Part shown: positions 34,547 to 43,647 of the stretch, one piece after another
Numbering within the stretch: position 1 is the first letter of the stretch
How the letters are laid out: each line of letters begins with the position of its first letter
Origin: Halobacteriovorax marinus SJ
Lineage (GTDB): Bacteria; Bdellovibrionota; Bacteriovoracia; Bacteriovoracales; Bacteriovoracaceae
Direction of reading: 5' to 3'
DNA length: 64,000 nucleotides
Assembly (NCBI RefSeq): GCF_000210915.2
Contig: NC_016620.1
Coordinates: 1,116,001 to 1,180,000, forward strand
Program-made: the position numbers and the translations under genes
The notes under the pieces: model-generated
Told to the model about the DNA's origin: nothing
What the model saw: only the letters and a program-made list of their open reading frames with translations
Databases searched by the model: none

Positions 34547-35747
34547 AGAAGTTCATATTGTTGGAGCAGGTCCAAGTGGGCTCTACTGCGCTTATTTATT
34601 ACTTGAGAATGGCTTTGAAGTACACCTCTACGATCAAAAAAGTGGAGTAGGGAAGAAGTTTCTCGTGGCCGGAAATGGTGGGCTAAACCTTACTCACAGT
34701 GAAGATCTTGAAAAATTTGTAGAAAAGTATGGTGAGAATACAGCAGTCTTTACAAGACTTATAAGCGAGTTCTCTCCAGAGGACTTAAGAGCATGGTGTA
34801 AAGGTCTTGGGGTTGAGACCTTCATTGGTAGTAGTGGTCGAGTGTTTCCAAAAACTCTTAAGGCCGCTCAATTACTTTCTCTATGGCTTGAAAAATTAAA
34901 ATCATCACCAAAATTTCATCTACACTTAAAACATAAACTCACTTCAATCACTAAAGATGGAGAGTTAAGTTTTTATGTTGATGAGAAAAGTATAGATATT
35001 AAAACCACTGATACTATTCTCTGTCTTGGTGGAGGAAGTTGGAAGAAGACAGGATCTGATGGACTTTGGGTTAATTTTATAGAAAAGTTAGGAGTCCAGG
35101 TAAAAGAGTTTCGCTCTATGAATTGTGGATTTAGCACAGATTGGTCGAAGGAGTTCTTAACTGGTTTTGAAGATGATTACTTAAAGAATATCGCTATTGA
35201 GTTTTCGAATCAATCCATACGTGGGGAATTAATGCTCACTTCCTATGGTATTGAAGGGGGTGGGATCTATGCTCATAGCTCTAATATTCAAAAATATCTC
35301 CTCGAAAATGGGGAGGCGCAAATATTTTTGGATTTAAAACCTTCTCTATCAAGAGAAGATGTTCTAAAGAAGCTTTCTAAACCTAGAGGAAAGAACTCTC
35401 TTAGTAATTTTCTTAGAAAGAGTCTAAATCTCTCAAAGCTTTCAATTAAGTTAATCAGAGAGCTTGTATCTAAAGAAGAATGCCAAGATCAAAATCTCTT
35501 AGCAGATAAGATTAAACGTCTTCCTATTACTTTAAGAGAAGCCCGTCCAATTGATGAATCTATCTCCACTGGTGGAGGAGTCATCTTTGATGGACTTGAT
35601 GAGGATTTTAAAGTTCACGGAACTCATTCTATTTATCTCATAGGTGAGATGTTAGATTGGGAAGCTCCGACAGGTGGTTATCTCTTGCAAGGCTGCTTTT
35701 CAATGGCCCACCACACTTCAAAGAGTATTATTTCTAAGTATTCTTAA
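34539..35747 (+). CDS. HI0933/BaiN-family flavoprotein
   Basis: The 402-residue protein has the N-terminal FAD-binding motif VHIVGAGPSGLYCAYLLLENGFEVHLYD, then KKFLVAGNGGLNLTHS, and the C-terminal STGGGVIFDGLDEDF with GEMLDWEAPTGGYLLQGCFSMA. These are typical of the HI0933 family of NAD(P)/FAD oxidoreductases. I choose the ATG eight bases inside the preceding gene; the open frame extends earlier but lacks family similarity. It ends within the convergent truD gene, with a 14-base overlap. Confidence 0.93.
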   Translation: MSKEVHIVGAGPSGLYCAYLLLENGFEVHLYDQKSGVGKKFLVAGNGGLNLTHSEDLEKFVEKYGENTAVFTRLISEFSPEDLRAWCKGLGVETFIGSSGRVFPKTLKAAQLLSLWLEKLKSSPKFHLHLKHKLTSITKDGELSFYVDEKSIDIKTTDTILCLGGGSWKKTGSDGLWVNFIEKLGVQVKEFRSMNCGFSTDWSKEFLTGFEDDYLKNIAIEFSNQSIRGELMLTSYGIEGGGIYAHSSNIQKYLLENGEAQIFLDLKPSLSREDVLKKLSKPRGKNSLSNFLRKSLNLSKLSIKLIRELVSKEECQDQNLLADKIKRLPITLREARPIDESISTGGGVIFDGLDEDFKVHGTHSIYLIGEMLDWEAPTGGYLLQGCFSMAHHTSKSIISKYS

Positions 35748-36765
35748 TAAACTCTCTAGCAACAATAGTGGCATAACTTCCTGCAGGTAGAGAAAAAGAG
35801 AGTTGAATTGAATCTTCACTTGAATCTATGATTTCTAAGTCATGAAGAGGAAGTCTTGCGATCCTTCTCGTTCCTTGTAACCTAGATTTCTTAAAATCTT
35901 CTAATGATACTTCCTCTCTTTTTAGAATTTCTTCTTCTATTTCTTGTGGTGTTCCACTAGGAGAAAGGGCCTTATTTCCAAAGATTGGTCCAGTGTAAGA
36001 TATAATGAAGTTGTTAAACTCCTCTACACTTTGATTGAAGTCATTAATTTGAAATGTCCTACCTCCTTCAATATTTTGAAGTAAATCACCCTCTAAGATT
36101 GTAGAAAAGTCTCCAGATTGAACTCTGTGACTAAGCCATTCATTGAAGAGCTTTGATTGATAGGCCGAGAGATACATTTTCCCCAGCCATCTCTTTTTAA
36201 CTTTCTTCTTCCCAAGAAGAACTTCCTTTCCTATTAGGGCATTATCTCCTTTCGAACCAAAGCGCTGACTCCCATAGAAATTAGGAATACCTTGCTGTTT
36301 TAGCTCTTGGATAATTTTATTAGAGATACTAAGTGGGGAAGAAATTGTATTGGAAATCTTTAGTGTAAATTTATTTCCTTTTAGGTGTCCAATTTTTAAT
36401 TTATTGCTGTGTCTACCAAGTTCAAGAACTTCAACACCTTCTATTCTTTCTTCGATTAGGTTTTTAATTTCATCTATTGGATAGTTCGCACCTAAAGAAA
36501 GTGAGAACCACTGAGTTGTTATGGCCAACTTATCTTTTAATCCAGCATAACCAATATCTTTATCTGATATGTTAAATATTGAAGTTAACTCTCTTTCAAT
36601 ATCTGCAGTTGTGAGCTCTCTTTTTCTTATTAAGAGATAGATATGTTGTCCTTCTCCTGAGGGAAGGTAGAGTGGAATCTCTTCGACAATAAAGTCTTCA
36701 GCACTCTCTTTAATCTCTCCACCAATTTTGAGATTTAAGTCACTTATATAGGGAAGGTCTGTCAT
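35734..36765 (-). CDS. truD: tRNA pseudouridine(13) synthase TruD
   Basis: The enzyme isomerises U13 in some tRNAs. Catalytic Asp78 lies in DIGYAGLKDKLAITTQWFS. GIPNFYGSQRFGSKGDNALIG is the second signature. At 343 residues it is close to E. coli TruD. The start overlaps the stop of the upstream gene (TAATG), so translation is coupled. Confidence 0.96.
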   Translation of the reverse strand: MTDLPYISDLNLKIGGEIKESAEDFIVEEIPLYLPSGEGQHIYLLIRKRELTTADIERELTSIFNISDKDIGYAGLKDKLAITTQWFSLSLGANYPIDEIKNLIEERIEGVEVLELGRHSNKLKIGHLKGNKFTLKISNTISSPLSISNKIIQELKQQGIPNFYGSQRFGSKGDNALIGKEVLLGKKKVKKRWLGKMYLSAYQSKLFNEWLSHRVQSGDFSTILEGDLLQNIEGGRTFQINDFNQSVEEFNNFIISYTGPIFGNKALSPSGTPQEIEEEILKREEVSLEDFKKSRLQGTRRIARLPLHDLEIIDSSEDSIQLSFSLPAGSYATIVAREFIKNT

Positions 36766-37928
36766 TAGAATTTAATTCCCGTTACCGGACACTGGAATTC
36801 ATCGAGAGCTTTAATATACTCAGCTTCAAATTCTTCAAGAGGTCTCATAGCAATTTCACTAAATTTTGAATTCTTTAATTCGTGAACCAGGTCAAAGGCC
36901 ATAAATGGAGTTAGATCGTCTAGACCATTTTCTAATTCTCTAATCATGGCTCCATGTGCTCTACAATAGCCAAAGGCCTGATCCTGCCTCTTGTATCCAT
37001 CAAAGAAGGCACAAGCAATCTCGGCCTTTTCTTCTAAAGTTAGCTTTTGACTCTTTCCAAGAGTCTCTCCCCACTGATCCATGAATGGTCCAACTGGGAT
37101 GAGAAAGTCTGAAGATTTTCTAAGACACTTAGGTTGTCTCATAGACATATGCCTGTGATTCTCTTTAGAGCTAAAGGCCTTATTCACTTTCCCCGTATAA
37201 ACGAGAATAGGGTCGTATGAATCATTGAGTTCATGACCTAGCTTAAAGATCTTCTTACAAAATGGATCGTCTATATTCATTTCCCATTGAACCATCACTC
37301 TGTCGAGATCTCCAAAGTTATGGGCCATAAGAGGAGCTGCTCTTAAGAAGTTTATATGATCTCTATCTTCTCTAAGTTGAAGCATGAGCTTTTCTTCTTT
37401 TTCTATCTCGGCCAATATGACTTCTGCGACTTCTTTGGCCAGCTTCTCTTCTTTATATTTTGTTAGAGCACAGAAAGCACCAATGGCAACGCTCAACCAA
37501 GTTCCTTCATGTGTACTCATAACTTGATCGTTTACTCTATTGTACGACTTTCTATTGGTAACCTGAGAGTAATCCCAACTCCAAGACTCAATAGTGAGTC
37601 TTGCCATTTTTTCGATATGCTTCTTTATGTCCTTGTGTCGCCAAAGACCTTCTCTAATTTGATTGTCCACATCTGTTGGAACAAAGGTTCCCGCAGTACT
37701 CCAGTGGGCCGCAAGGCAGATGTGAAAGTACTCAGTGAGATTTATATTTGAGAGTTGCTTTAAATTCTTTTTATAAAATCTCAGCTTTTCTAAATAGGAC
37801 CTCTCTTTTCCAGAAGTATCTAATTCTCCCTTAAAGAGAAAGGGTGCCGTATTTTCAACGTGCTTGAGTAATATATTGGGAGCAATCCCATCTAATTGAA
37901 AACCTGATTTTAATTTTTTCTTTGCCAT
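36765..37928 (-). CDS. Conserved-looking protein of unknown function upstream of truD
   Basis: I do not recognise this roughly 387-residue soluble protein. It is helical, with His/Trp-rich blocks such as FHICLAAHWSTAGTFVPTDVDNQI, ESWSWDYSQVTNRKSYNR, STHEGTWLSVAIGAFCALTKY and KENHRHMSMRQPKCLRKSSDFL. It ends CPVTGIKF. There is no signal peptide or membrane segment. The start could be the ATG five codons upstream at 37943. Coupling to truD suggests co-expression, not necessarily a tRNA role. Confidence 0.75.
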   Translation of the reverse strand: MAKKKLKSGFQLDGIAPNILLKHVENTAPFLFKGELDTSGKERSYLEKLRFYKKNLKQLSNINLTEYFHICLAAHWSTAGTFVPTDVDNQIREGLWRHKDIKKHIEKMARLTIESWSWDYSQVTNRKSYNRVNDQVMSTHEGTWLSVAIGAFCALTKYKEEKLAKEVAEVILAEIEKEEKLMLQLREDRDHINFLRAAPLMAHNFGDLDRVMVQWEMNIDDPFCKKIFKLGHELNDSYDPILVYTGKVNKAFSSKENHRHMSMRQPKCLRKSSDFLIPVGPFMDQWGETLGKSQKLTLEEKAEIACAFFDGYKRQDQAFGYCRAHGAMIRELENGLDDLTPFMAFDLVHELKNSKFSEIAMRPLEEFEAEYIKALDEFQCPVTGIKF

Positions 37929-38010
37929 GGCATCTTCTAACATAGTGATATTAATAAGACACTATCATTGTTCAATTTACACAATCCCTATCTCTTTTTT
38001 CTAAACTCTA

Positions 38011-38016
38011 TATAAT
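38011..38016 (+). promoter_or_regulatory. Perfect -10 box very close to the ChaN-like gene
   Basis: TATAAT ends only seven bases before the ATG, and no Shine-Dalgarno sequence is present. Transcription would start at or next to the A of the ATG, giving a leaderless mRNA. Confidence 0.5.
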
Positions 38017-38023
38017 TGGGCCT

Positions 38024-38623
38024 ATGAAAAGATACTTTTTGGCCATTATTATGCTTATAAGCTTTAGCTCAATCGCTAAGGATTTAAGCTCTTTCTATTT
38101 AGAGAGTCGTACTCGAATCCTATTAGCGGGGGAGAGGCACATAAATGATCAAGCACGAGATATCTTTTCAGAGTCCCTAGAGGACTTTAAGCGCAGAGGT
38201 GGAGATACCCTAGGGCTTGAAATGGTCGAAAGCCATAAGCAATTTCTTCTTGATAACTTTTTGCAAAAACGCGAGAACTCAGAGTTTAAACTCTATGAAT
38301 ATCTTAGAGTGCGATGGCAATATAATACCGAAAATTATATGAAATTAATTACCAGAGCGAGATCTCTTGATCTTAAACTCTTAGCAATAGACTTGGATAA
38401 GAGAAAGAGACCTGCTGAGACAGCTCTATATCCAGTGCCACCTGAAATATCAAAAGTTCGTGCTGCAAGAGAGGCCCATATGGCCAAAGTTCTATGCCAA
38501 GCAGAGTTTCAAAGAATAGTTATTATTATTGGTTCATTTCACGCTCTAGATAAATTTCTTCCAACAGCTCTTAGAAAAGAGTGCTACGCTGAATCGGAGA
38601 GTATTAATCTCTCAAAGTTATAA
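38024..38623 (+). CDS. Exported ChaN/TIKI-superfamily protein
   Basis: The 199-residue protein has a signal peptide (1-18, ending SIAKD). The first motif is ILLAGERHINDQARDIFSESL, and GLEMVESHKQFLLDNFL and IIIGSFHALDKFLP follow. The GExH and GxxHA His residues match the ChaN/TIKI fold, which includes a Campylobacter haem-binding lipoprotein and metalloproteases. Here there is no lipobox. The function may be haem handling or proteolysis. The end overlaps the convergent nnrS gene by 20 bases. Confidence 0.85.
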   Translation: MKRYFLAIIMLISFSSIAKDLSSFYLESRTRILLAGERHINDQARDIFSESLEDFKRRGGDTLGLEMVESHKQFLLDNFLQKRENSEFKLYEYLRVRWQYNTENYMKLITRARSLDLKLLAIDLDKRKRPAETALYPVPPEISKVRAAREAHMAKVLCQAEFQRIVIIIGSFHALDKFLPTALRKECYAESESINLSKL

Positions 38624-39734
38624 ACTTTGGAAAGAAGTAGATAAGATAGAGAATAAAAGAAAGCGTCCAAAATCCCATTGAAATATGAAGTAGCGTTCCA
38701 TCTAGACCGCCCATAAATATAGGGTGGAGAACTCGTACAAAAGCACCAACAAGAATAGAAGTAAATGAGAAGGTGATAAGCTTAGTTGCTTTCATTTCTA
38801 AACCTGAGTGTCCTAGTGAAACTCTCGACATCATTCCAATAGCAAATATTCCAAGAGCCCCTGCATAGAGAGCGTGAAAAACGGCCCTCGCCTCAGCTAA
38901 ATTCTCCATATAAAGAGCAAGGGAATTTAAGAGAAAGTAAAATATAAGCCACAAATGTCCAAGAAAGAGAATCCACAGCATTGGTACTCTAAGTATCTTC
39001 TTTGAAAAGTAGAGTTTAAAGCGAATACACAGAAGGAGAAAGCAGATAAAAGAGAGCGTCGTCGTGGCAAACTTTACTCCTAAAATTGTGAGTACTAGCA
39101 TGGCAAATGAAACTGCTACAATTGTTAAATCTAGCTTCTTATTTTGATGAATGAGTTGAGTTTGAAATTTAGAGTTTACGAAGAAGGGAATAAGTCTTCC
39201 TGAGAATATAATTAGAAGAGCAGCAATAATGAATGCCATTAGATGGTAAGCACTTTCTAATAGAAGCTCATGTTCATTAATGGCTCCATAGATAGATAGT
39301 AGTTCACTTATAAGTAGCGCCAATAAGAGAGGAAGTGCTATGAAAGCATTTTGAGTTCTTCCAAGAATTAAAAATAATTTTATGATTAGAAAAATAAGTG
39401 GAAGAGCACAGAAGAAGTAGATCGAAAGCTCTGATGGTTGAGAAACCATAATCACTCGAGCAAAAATCCACGAAGTAACAAGAAGTAAAGTCCAACCACT
39501 GCTAACGGGCTTCACTTGACGCCACTTAGGAGCTGCCGTTAAGAGAAAACCACTAAGGAGTGCACTTGTGAATCCAAATATCATCTCGTGTGCATGCCAA
39601 AAGCTCGAGCTTAAGTAGGCTTCGTTTATATAGTAGCCATTAACAAGAATCCCCACGAAATACATGGGGATGAATATTGCTGCTAATGCAGTTAATGTGA
39701 AAAAAGGTCTAAAGGGTGCTTGGAGGAAGTACAT
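38604..39734 (-). CDS. nnrS: NnrS-family haem-copper membrane protein
   Basis: About 12 hydrophobic helices make up this 376-residue protein. Family motifs are APFRPFFTLTALAA at the N-terminus, FWHAHEMIFGFTSALLSGFLLTA, FSGRLIPFF and HALYAGALGIFAIGMMSRVSLGHSG. NnrS binds haem and copper and protects against nitric oxide stress. No nitrite or NO reductase gene is in the window. The start lacks a strong ribosome-binding site but fits the family N-terminus. Confidence 0.93.
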   Translation of the reverse strand: MYFLQAPFRPFFTLTALAAIFIPMYFVGILVNGYYINEAYLSSSFWHAHEMIFGFTSALLSGFLLTAAPKWRQVKPVSSGWTLLLVTSWIFARVIMVSQPSELSIYFFCALPLIFLIIKLFLILGRTQNAFIALPLLLALLISELLSIYGAINEHELLLESAYHLMAFIIAALLIIFSGRLIPFFVNSKFQTQLIHQNKKLDLTIVAVSFAMLVLTILGVKFATTTLSFICFLLLCIRFKLYFSKKILRVPMLWILFLGHLWLIFYFLLNSLALYMENLAEARAVFHALYAGALGIFAIGMMSRVSLGHSGLEMKATKLITFSFTSILVGAFVRVLHPIFMGGLDGTLLHISMGFWTLSFILYLIYFFPKFITLRD

Positions 39735-39805
39735 TGTAATTATCTTTGATTACAGAGTTCTACAATAAAGTCCTCTAGATTATATCATAACCCTTTTAAC
39801 TATTT

Positions 39806-40228
39806 CTAGATGATCTCTAGTCCTTGACAGTTAAGGAGTGACTTTTCTCCTCTATTTTCTTTTTTACTACTTAATACAAAAGAAACTGGGATTCCTTCTT
39901 CATCAAAATCAACAACTAAAATATATGTCTTAGGCTTTGAACCAAATAACCAACCTCTTAGGTTTCGAGATTCAGAGGGGAGGTTAGATGTATAAAGTCT
40001 ACCTTCGATAACACCTTCTCTATAAGTCGATGGATGTGTTGTGAACGAGTAATTTGGATTTATCTCAGCACGGAGGTTTTCACTAACTGCAATATTAGTC
40101 GTATACTTGGAAGCATTTTCAATAATGAGAAAGCAAGAATCTCCTTTGTCACGACCTTCTAGTATAGTCGTTGAGGCAAAGACTTGAGGTAAGAATGTGA
40201 GAGATAAAATGAATACGAAAACTTTCAT
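39806..40228 (-). CDS. Exported protein of unknown function
   Basis: The 140-residue product has a signal peptide ending near QVFAS. It has two Cys (DSCFLII and SLLNCQG) that could pair, and beta-rich segments such as RGWLFGSKPKTYILVVDFDEEG. I do not recognise the family. It is monocistronic and divergent from the 512-residue exported protein. Confidence 0.65.
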   Translation of the reverse strand: MKVFVFILSLTFLPQVFASTTILEGRDKGDSCFLIIENASKYTTNIAVSENLRAEINPNYSFTTHPSTYREGVIEGRLYTSNLPSESRNLRGWLFGSKPKTYILVVDFDEEGIPVSFVLSSKKENRGEKSLLNCQGLEII

Positions 40229-40471
40229 AATAAGGTTCCTTTAAGGCAAACTTCTTAATTTATTTACTTCTTAGCATCAGGAAAAATTTTATGTAAGCAT
40301 ATGTGTAATATTTGGAGTGGTGGTGATGAGTGTGCATATAATTAACTCTTTATTACAGTGTCAAAACTTTTTATTTGTCTAATTTTTATACGGTCAGTAT
40401 AAGCAATTATTAGATACTTAGGGCATAAAGTATGGCCCGCATTTTGCTTATTAAGAGATATTGGAGATTTT
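40229..40471. other. 243-base intergenic region
   Basis: This divergent promoter region holds no open frame I can support. GGGCATA-AAG-TATGGCCC (40421-40438) can fold into a hairpin with one bulged base about 35 bases before the plus-strand start. AT-rich tracts elsewhere could be promoters, but I cannot name one. Confidence 0.4.
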
Positions 40472-42010
40472 ATGAGAACTATATTAGCACTAGTGGCTTC
40501 GAGCTTTTTATTTATTCCTCTTGCTCTTGCTGAGCAAGGTAGTATTAGAGGAACCCTAAAGAAAGTTGGGGATGAAATACATCTAAAGAGCCATGATAAA
40601 TCAAGAGTGGTGGATATAAGTAAGGATTTTGCTTTTACATTAGACTCTAAGGTTTTGAATTCTCCAAATTATGTCTTCGAATTTATAGGCGATATCACTG
40701 ATTCAAAAATTGTAACTAAGCAAGCACCAACAATTGTTGCGGGTGATGATGAGCTGGTAGGAATGTTGGAGAAGAAGTCAGACGGCTCTCTTTATATCGG
40801 CGATCAAAAAGTTAAATTTGGTAGAACAAAAGAGATTTATAAAATAAGCTTTGATCAGAAATCGAAAGATTCATTTCTTGGGAAGAATATTATTGCTCAG
40901 GGAAGTTACACTGATGGCGTTTTTGAAATGAATGCTATTATTCTAGATGATTTAATTTCAGCTAATACTCAAGTTCAATTTGATATCCCACAGGGATTTG
41001 AAAGCGACCCTAGAGAGTTTATAGTTGAGGAAATGGCGAAGAATATTCATTCACAATCACCAGTTCCATTTAGAGCGCCAATCTATAATACAAAGAAGGA
41101 AATTTATCCTGGAGAGACTGTACTTGTTATCACTTTAAGTGGAAGACAGGGAGATTCTCCAAGTGCGGCAGGGGGACACTTCACTGTTGGTAATGGAATT
41201 GTACAAGATGATCTTTCTATAAGAGGAGAAGTTTCAAACTTTTACTTTGAAGGTCCAAAAGAAGTTCTTGCAGGGAATACTGACCTGATAAGTTACTTTG
41301 GTCACTTTATTCAAGGGCAACAAAACTATAGACCAACATACACTTTATTTATCTATGGAATTTCAAAAGATAAATTAAAATATGTTAGAGATTACTTAGA
41401 GGTTGAAAATCATAAAGTTAGAACTGAGAAAGGCCTAGAGATCACTCCAGGCTATAACTGTACAACAACTTCTAACGACGCTCTTAGAGAGGTTGGAATA
41501 AAGGGAGATCATAGAAACTTTTTTAGAACTATCTTTGATGTTCAAAATCTCTCACTTGTTAATCCTCTAAGATACGGTTCAAGACACGCGGGAACAGAGG
41601 GAACATTAAATACTCTTAGAACAATTAGTTATGCTCTAAGTGAAGATCCTGAGCACTATGTTCCTAGAGCAGCCTTCAACTCTTACGTAAAAAACTTTAC
41701 CAAGAAGAAGCGAAATAAAAAGTTAGGAGTAAAGAGAGTTGATTATCTCTTTATGCCACAAACTCCATCGGCTAGACAGATTGGTGGTATGTCTTATGAT
41801 CAACCTATTAAAGAGGGTAAGAAGGTCATTGACTATGACAAGAAGCGTGAAGCGAGAATCGCTAAAGAAAATAAGGCAAAAGAAATTATGGCCGATGACC
41901 AGTCCACACAAGAGCAGAGAGAGTGGGCAGTTGAAGTGCTAGAGAATGAAGTTTCTTTTGCAGAGGATATGAGAAGAGTTAAAGAATTCCTCAACAAAAC
42001 CATCGATTAG
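40472..42010 (+). CDS. Large exported protein, possible permuted papain-like enzyme
   Basis: The 512-residue protein has a signal peptide ending LALAEQ. Residues 20-170 contain two OB- or SH3-like beta repeats (GSIRGTLKKVGDEIHLKS, DELVGMLEKKSDGSLYIG). Around 225-335 the order SAAGGHFTVGNG, then YFGHFIQGQQ, then TPGYNCTTTSNDALREVG places His before an Asn-Cys pair, as in permuted papain/NlpC-type folds (for example DUF4105). The C-terminal 100 residues are highly charged. Catalytic activity is inference only. GGAG lies before the ATG. Confidence 0.65.
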   Translation: MRTILALVASSFLFIPLALAEQGSIRGTLKKVGDEIHLKSHDKSRVVDISKDFAFTLDSKVLNSPNYVFEFIGDITDSKIVTKQAPTIVAGDDELVGMLEKKSDGSLYIGDQKVKFGRTKEIYKISFDQKSKDSFLGKNIIAQGSYTDGVFEMNAIILDDLISANTQVQFDIPQGFESDPREFIVEEMAKNIHSQSPVPFRAPIYNTKKEIYPGETVLVITLSGRQGDSPSAAGGHFTVGNGIVQDDLSIRGEVSNFYFEGPKEVLAGNTDLISYFGHFIQGQQNYRPTYTLFIYGISKDKLKYVRDYLEVENHKVRTEKGLEITPGYNCTTTSNDALREVGIKGDHRNFFRTIFDVQNLSLVNPLRYGSRHAGTEGTLNTLRTISYALSEDPEHYVPRAAFNSYVKNFTKKKRNKKLGVKRVDYLFMPQTPSARQIGGMSYDQPIKEGKKVIDYDKKREARIAKENKAKEIMADDQSTQEQREWAVEVLENEVSFAEDMRRVKEFLNKTID

Positions 42011-42062
42011 ACAATGAAGCGCTCATAATCTATGATGCCCCTTTATTTTATAGGGAGAAATT

Positions 42063-42677
42063 ATGAGCGTAGATTGGAATAAGGTCAGTTACGTACTAGG
42101 CCAACAAATTGGAAGTGACTTCAAAGCACAAGGTATTACTGTAGAGCTTGAAGCATTCTTCGATTCTTTTAAAAGTGCATTCAATGGTGAGCCTTCAAAC
42201 CTCACTGGTCCTGAGATGCAAGAAATCATGCAAAGTTTTCAACAATATATGCAAGCGCAACAAGCTGAGAAGATGCAGGCCGAAGCTAAGATCAACCTTG
42301 AAGAAGGCGAAGCATTTCTAGCGAAAAACGCTAAAGAAGACGGAGTTAAGACTCTAGAGAGTGGTCTTCAGTACAGAGTTATTAATGAAGGTTCTGGAAA
42401 GTCTCCTTCAAATACTGACACTGTTGAAGCACATTACGAAGGTAAGTTAATTAACGGTAGCGTTTTTGATTCTTCTTACCAAAGAGGACAGACTATCGAT
42501 TTCCCAGTTAACGGAGTCATTCCTGGTTGGACAGAAGCTCTACAGTTAATGAGCGAAGGGGCCAAGTGGCAACTTTTTATCCCTGCTAAGCTTGCTTACG
42601 GTGAAGCCGGTTCTCCTCCAGTAATTCCACCAAACTCTACGCTTCTATTTGATGTAGAGCTTGTTTCAGTAAAATAG
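42063..42677 (+). CDS. FKBP-type peptidyl-prolyl isomerase (FklB-like)
   Basis: The 204-residue protein has the helical N-terminal dimerisation region of FklB/FkpA (VSYVLGQQIGSDFKAQGI, MQEIMQSFQQYMQ). A C-terminal FKBP domain follows, with VEAHYEGKLINGSVFDSSY, VIPGWTEALQLMSEGAKWQLFIPAKLAYGE and PPNSTLLFDVELVSV. No signal peptide is present, so it is the cytoplasmic type. AGGGAG lies before the ATG. A good terminator follows. Confidence 0.95.
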   Translation: MSVDWNKVSYVLGQQIGSDFKAQGITVELEAFFDSFKSAFNGEPSNLTGPEMQEIMQSFQQYMQAQQAEKMQAEAKINLEEGEAFLAKNAKEDGVKTLESGLQYRVINEGSGKSPSNTDTVEAHYEGKLINGSVFDSSYQRGQTIDFPVNGVIPGWTEALQLMSEGAKWQLFIPAKLAYGEAGSPPVIPPNSTLLFDVELVSVK

Positions 42678-42685
42678 TCTTGTAC

Positions 42686-42722
42686 CACTACCCTGAGAAT
42701 CTTGGGGTAGTGTAACTTTTTC
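42686..42722 (+). terminator. Intrinsic terminator after the FKBP gene
   Basis: CACTACCC pairs with GGGTAGTG, with wobble pairs continuing toward a short loop. A T-run (42717-42721) follows four bases after the stem. Confidence 0.8.
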
Positions 42723-42840
42723 AAATATAACTATCCGAAAATATTGATAAATCTTTTTTTGTTTAGATCCTCTTACATTTTAGACTTCTAGCTGATAGGA
42801 TGCGTTAATTTTAATCACAACCTTCATAGAGAGAGCTGAG

Positions 42841-43533
42841 ATGAAGATTACCAATCTATTATTCATGAGCGTGCTCCTATTGGGATGCGGGCAAGAAAAT
42901 GAAATTGCTCCAATTCCAAGTGGACCGCAGAAGAATCAAACCCTAGAGGAATTCGTTGAGGTGAAGGTTCCCATTGATGAGAGTATCAAGGTTGGAAATT
43001 ACATTTCTTATGAAGAGCCTAAGATTTTACAAATCTCAGGGGATAAGAAGTGTAGCTACTTTATCAAGACTAGAATTGATATTACTGTTGTCGATGTTCC
43101 AAATGACAGTATCGAGATTATGCTTACTAAGTCTGAAAGGGCCAACAATAGAAATAACCGAAAATGTCCACCTCACTACGGAGTGAGCGAGTCATTACTT
43201 AAGAAGTACTCATTGAATAAATTGATTTCTACTTACCAGCAAAGAGCACTTGAGGCGAGTGATGCAAATATTTTTTGTGAGCACTTAAGTGGTTGCAAGA
43301 GTGCACTTTTAAAGAGTTCAAGAGCGGGTAACTACAAGGGAATTAATGCGACCTATAACGTTATTGAGTTTAAAATGAACTCTGGTGAGGAATTTATTAG
43401 AAGCTCATGGGTTGCTGAGGATAACTTATTCTTAAATAATTTTTCTTTCAACCTCAAGAAACTTGGCGGTAGACGAATTGTTGATTTTCGTAGAGCGCTA
43501 GACTTTTCCATGTCGAATGCTAGGCGAAAATAA
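42841..43533 (+). CDS. Lipoprotein of unknown function
   Basis: The N-terminus MKITNLLFMSVLLLGCGQ is a lipoprotein signal with cleavage before Cys16. A short Pro-rich linker is followed by a beta-rich domain with four Cys (KCSYF, RKCPPHYG, IFCEHLSGCKS), suggesting two disulfides. It is transcribed alone between terminators. I do not recognise the family. The leader contains an 18-base sequence also found upstream of the patatin gene. Confidence 0.75.
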   Translation: MKITNLLFMSVLLLGCGQENEIAPIPSGPQKNQTLEEFVEVKVPIDESIKVGNYISYEEPKILQISGDKKCSYFIKTRIDITVVDVPNDSIEIMLTKSERANNRNNRKCPPHYGVSESLLKKYSLNKLISTYQQRALEASDANIFCEHLSGCKSALLKSSRAGNYKGINATYNVIEFKMNSGEEFIRSSWVAEDNLFLNNFSFNLKKLGGRRIVDFRRALDFSMSNARRK

Positions 43534-43586
43534 GAGAAATTCCCTCGTTCGACTGGTCAAACATATGGATTGAGTGTAAAATTTTT

Positions 43587-43603
43587 AGATTGTTAATCAA
43601 TCT
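43587..43603 (+). terminator. AT-rich hairpin between the lipoprotein and tonB-like genes
   Basis: AGATTG-TTAAT-CAATCT is a 6-bp stem followed by TTTATT. It could be a weak terminator for the lipoprotein gene or part of the tonB-like leader. Confidence 0.35.
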
Positions 43604-43647
43604 TTTATTAGATATAACTTTCTCACTGCATCATTAGGAAGGGAATA

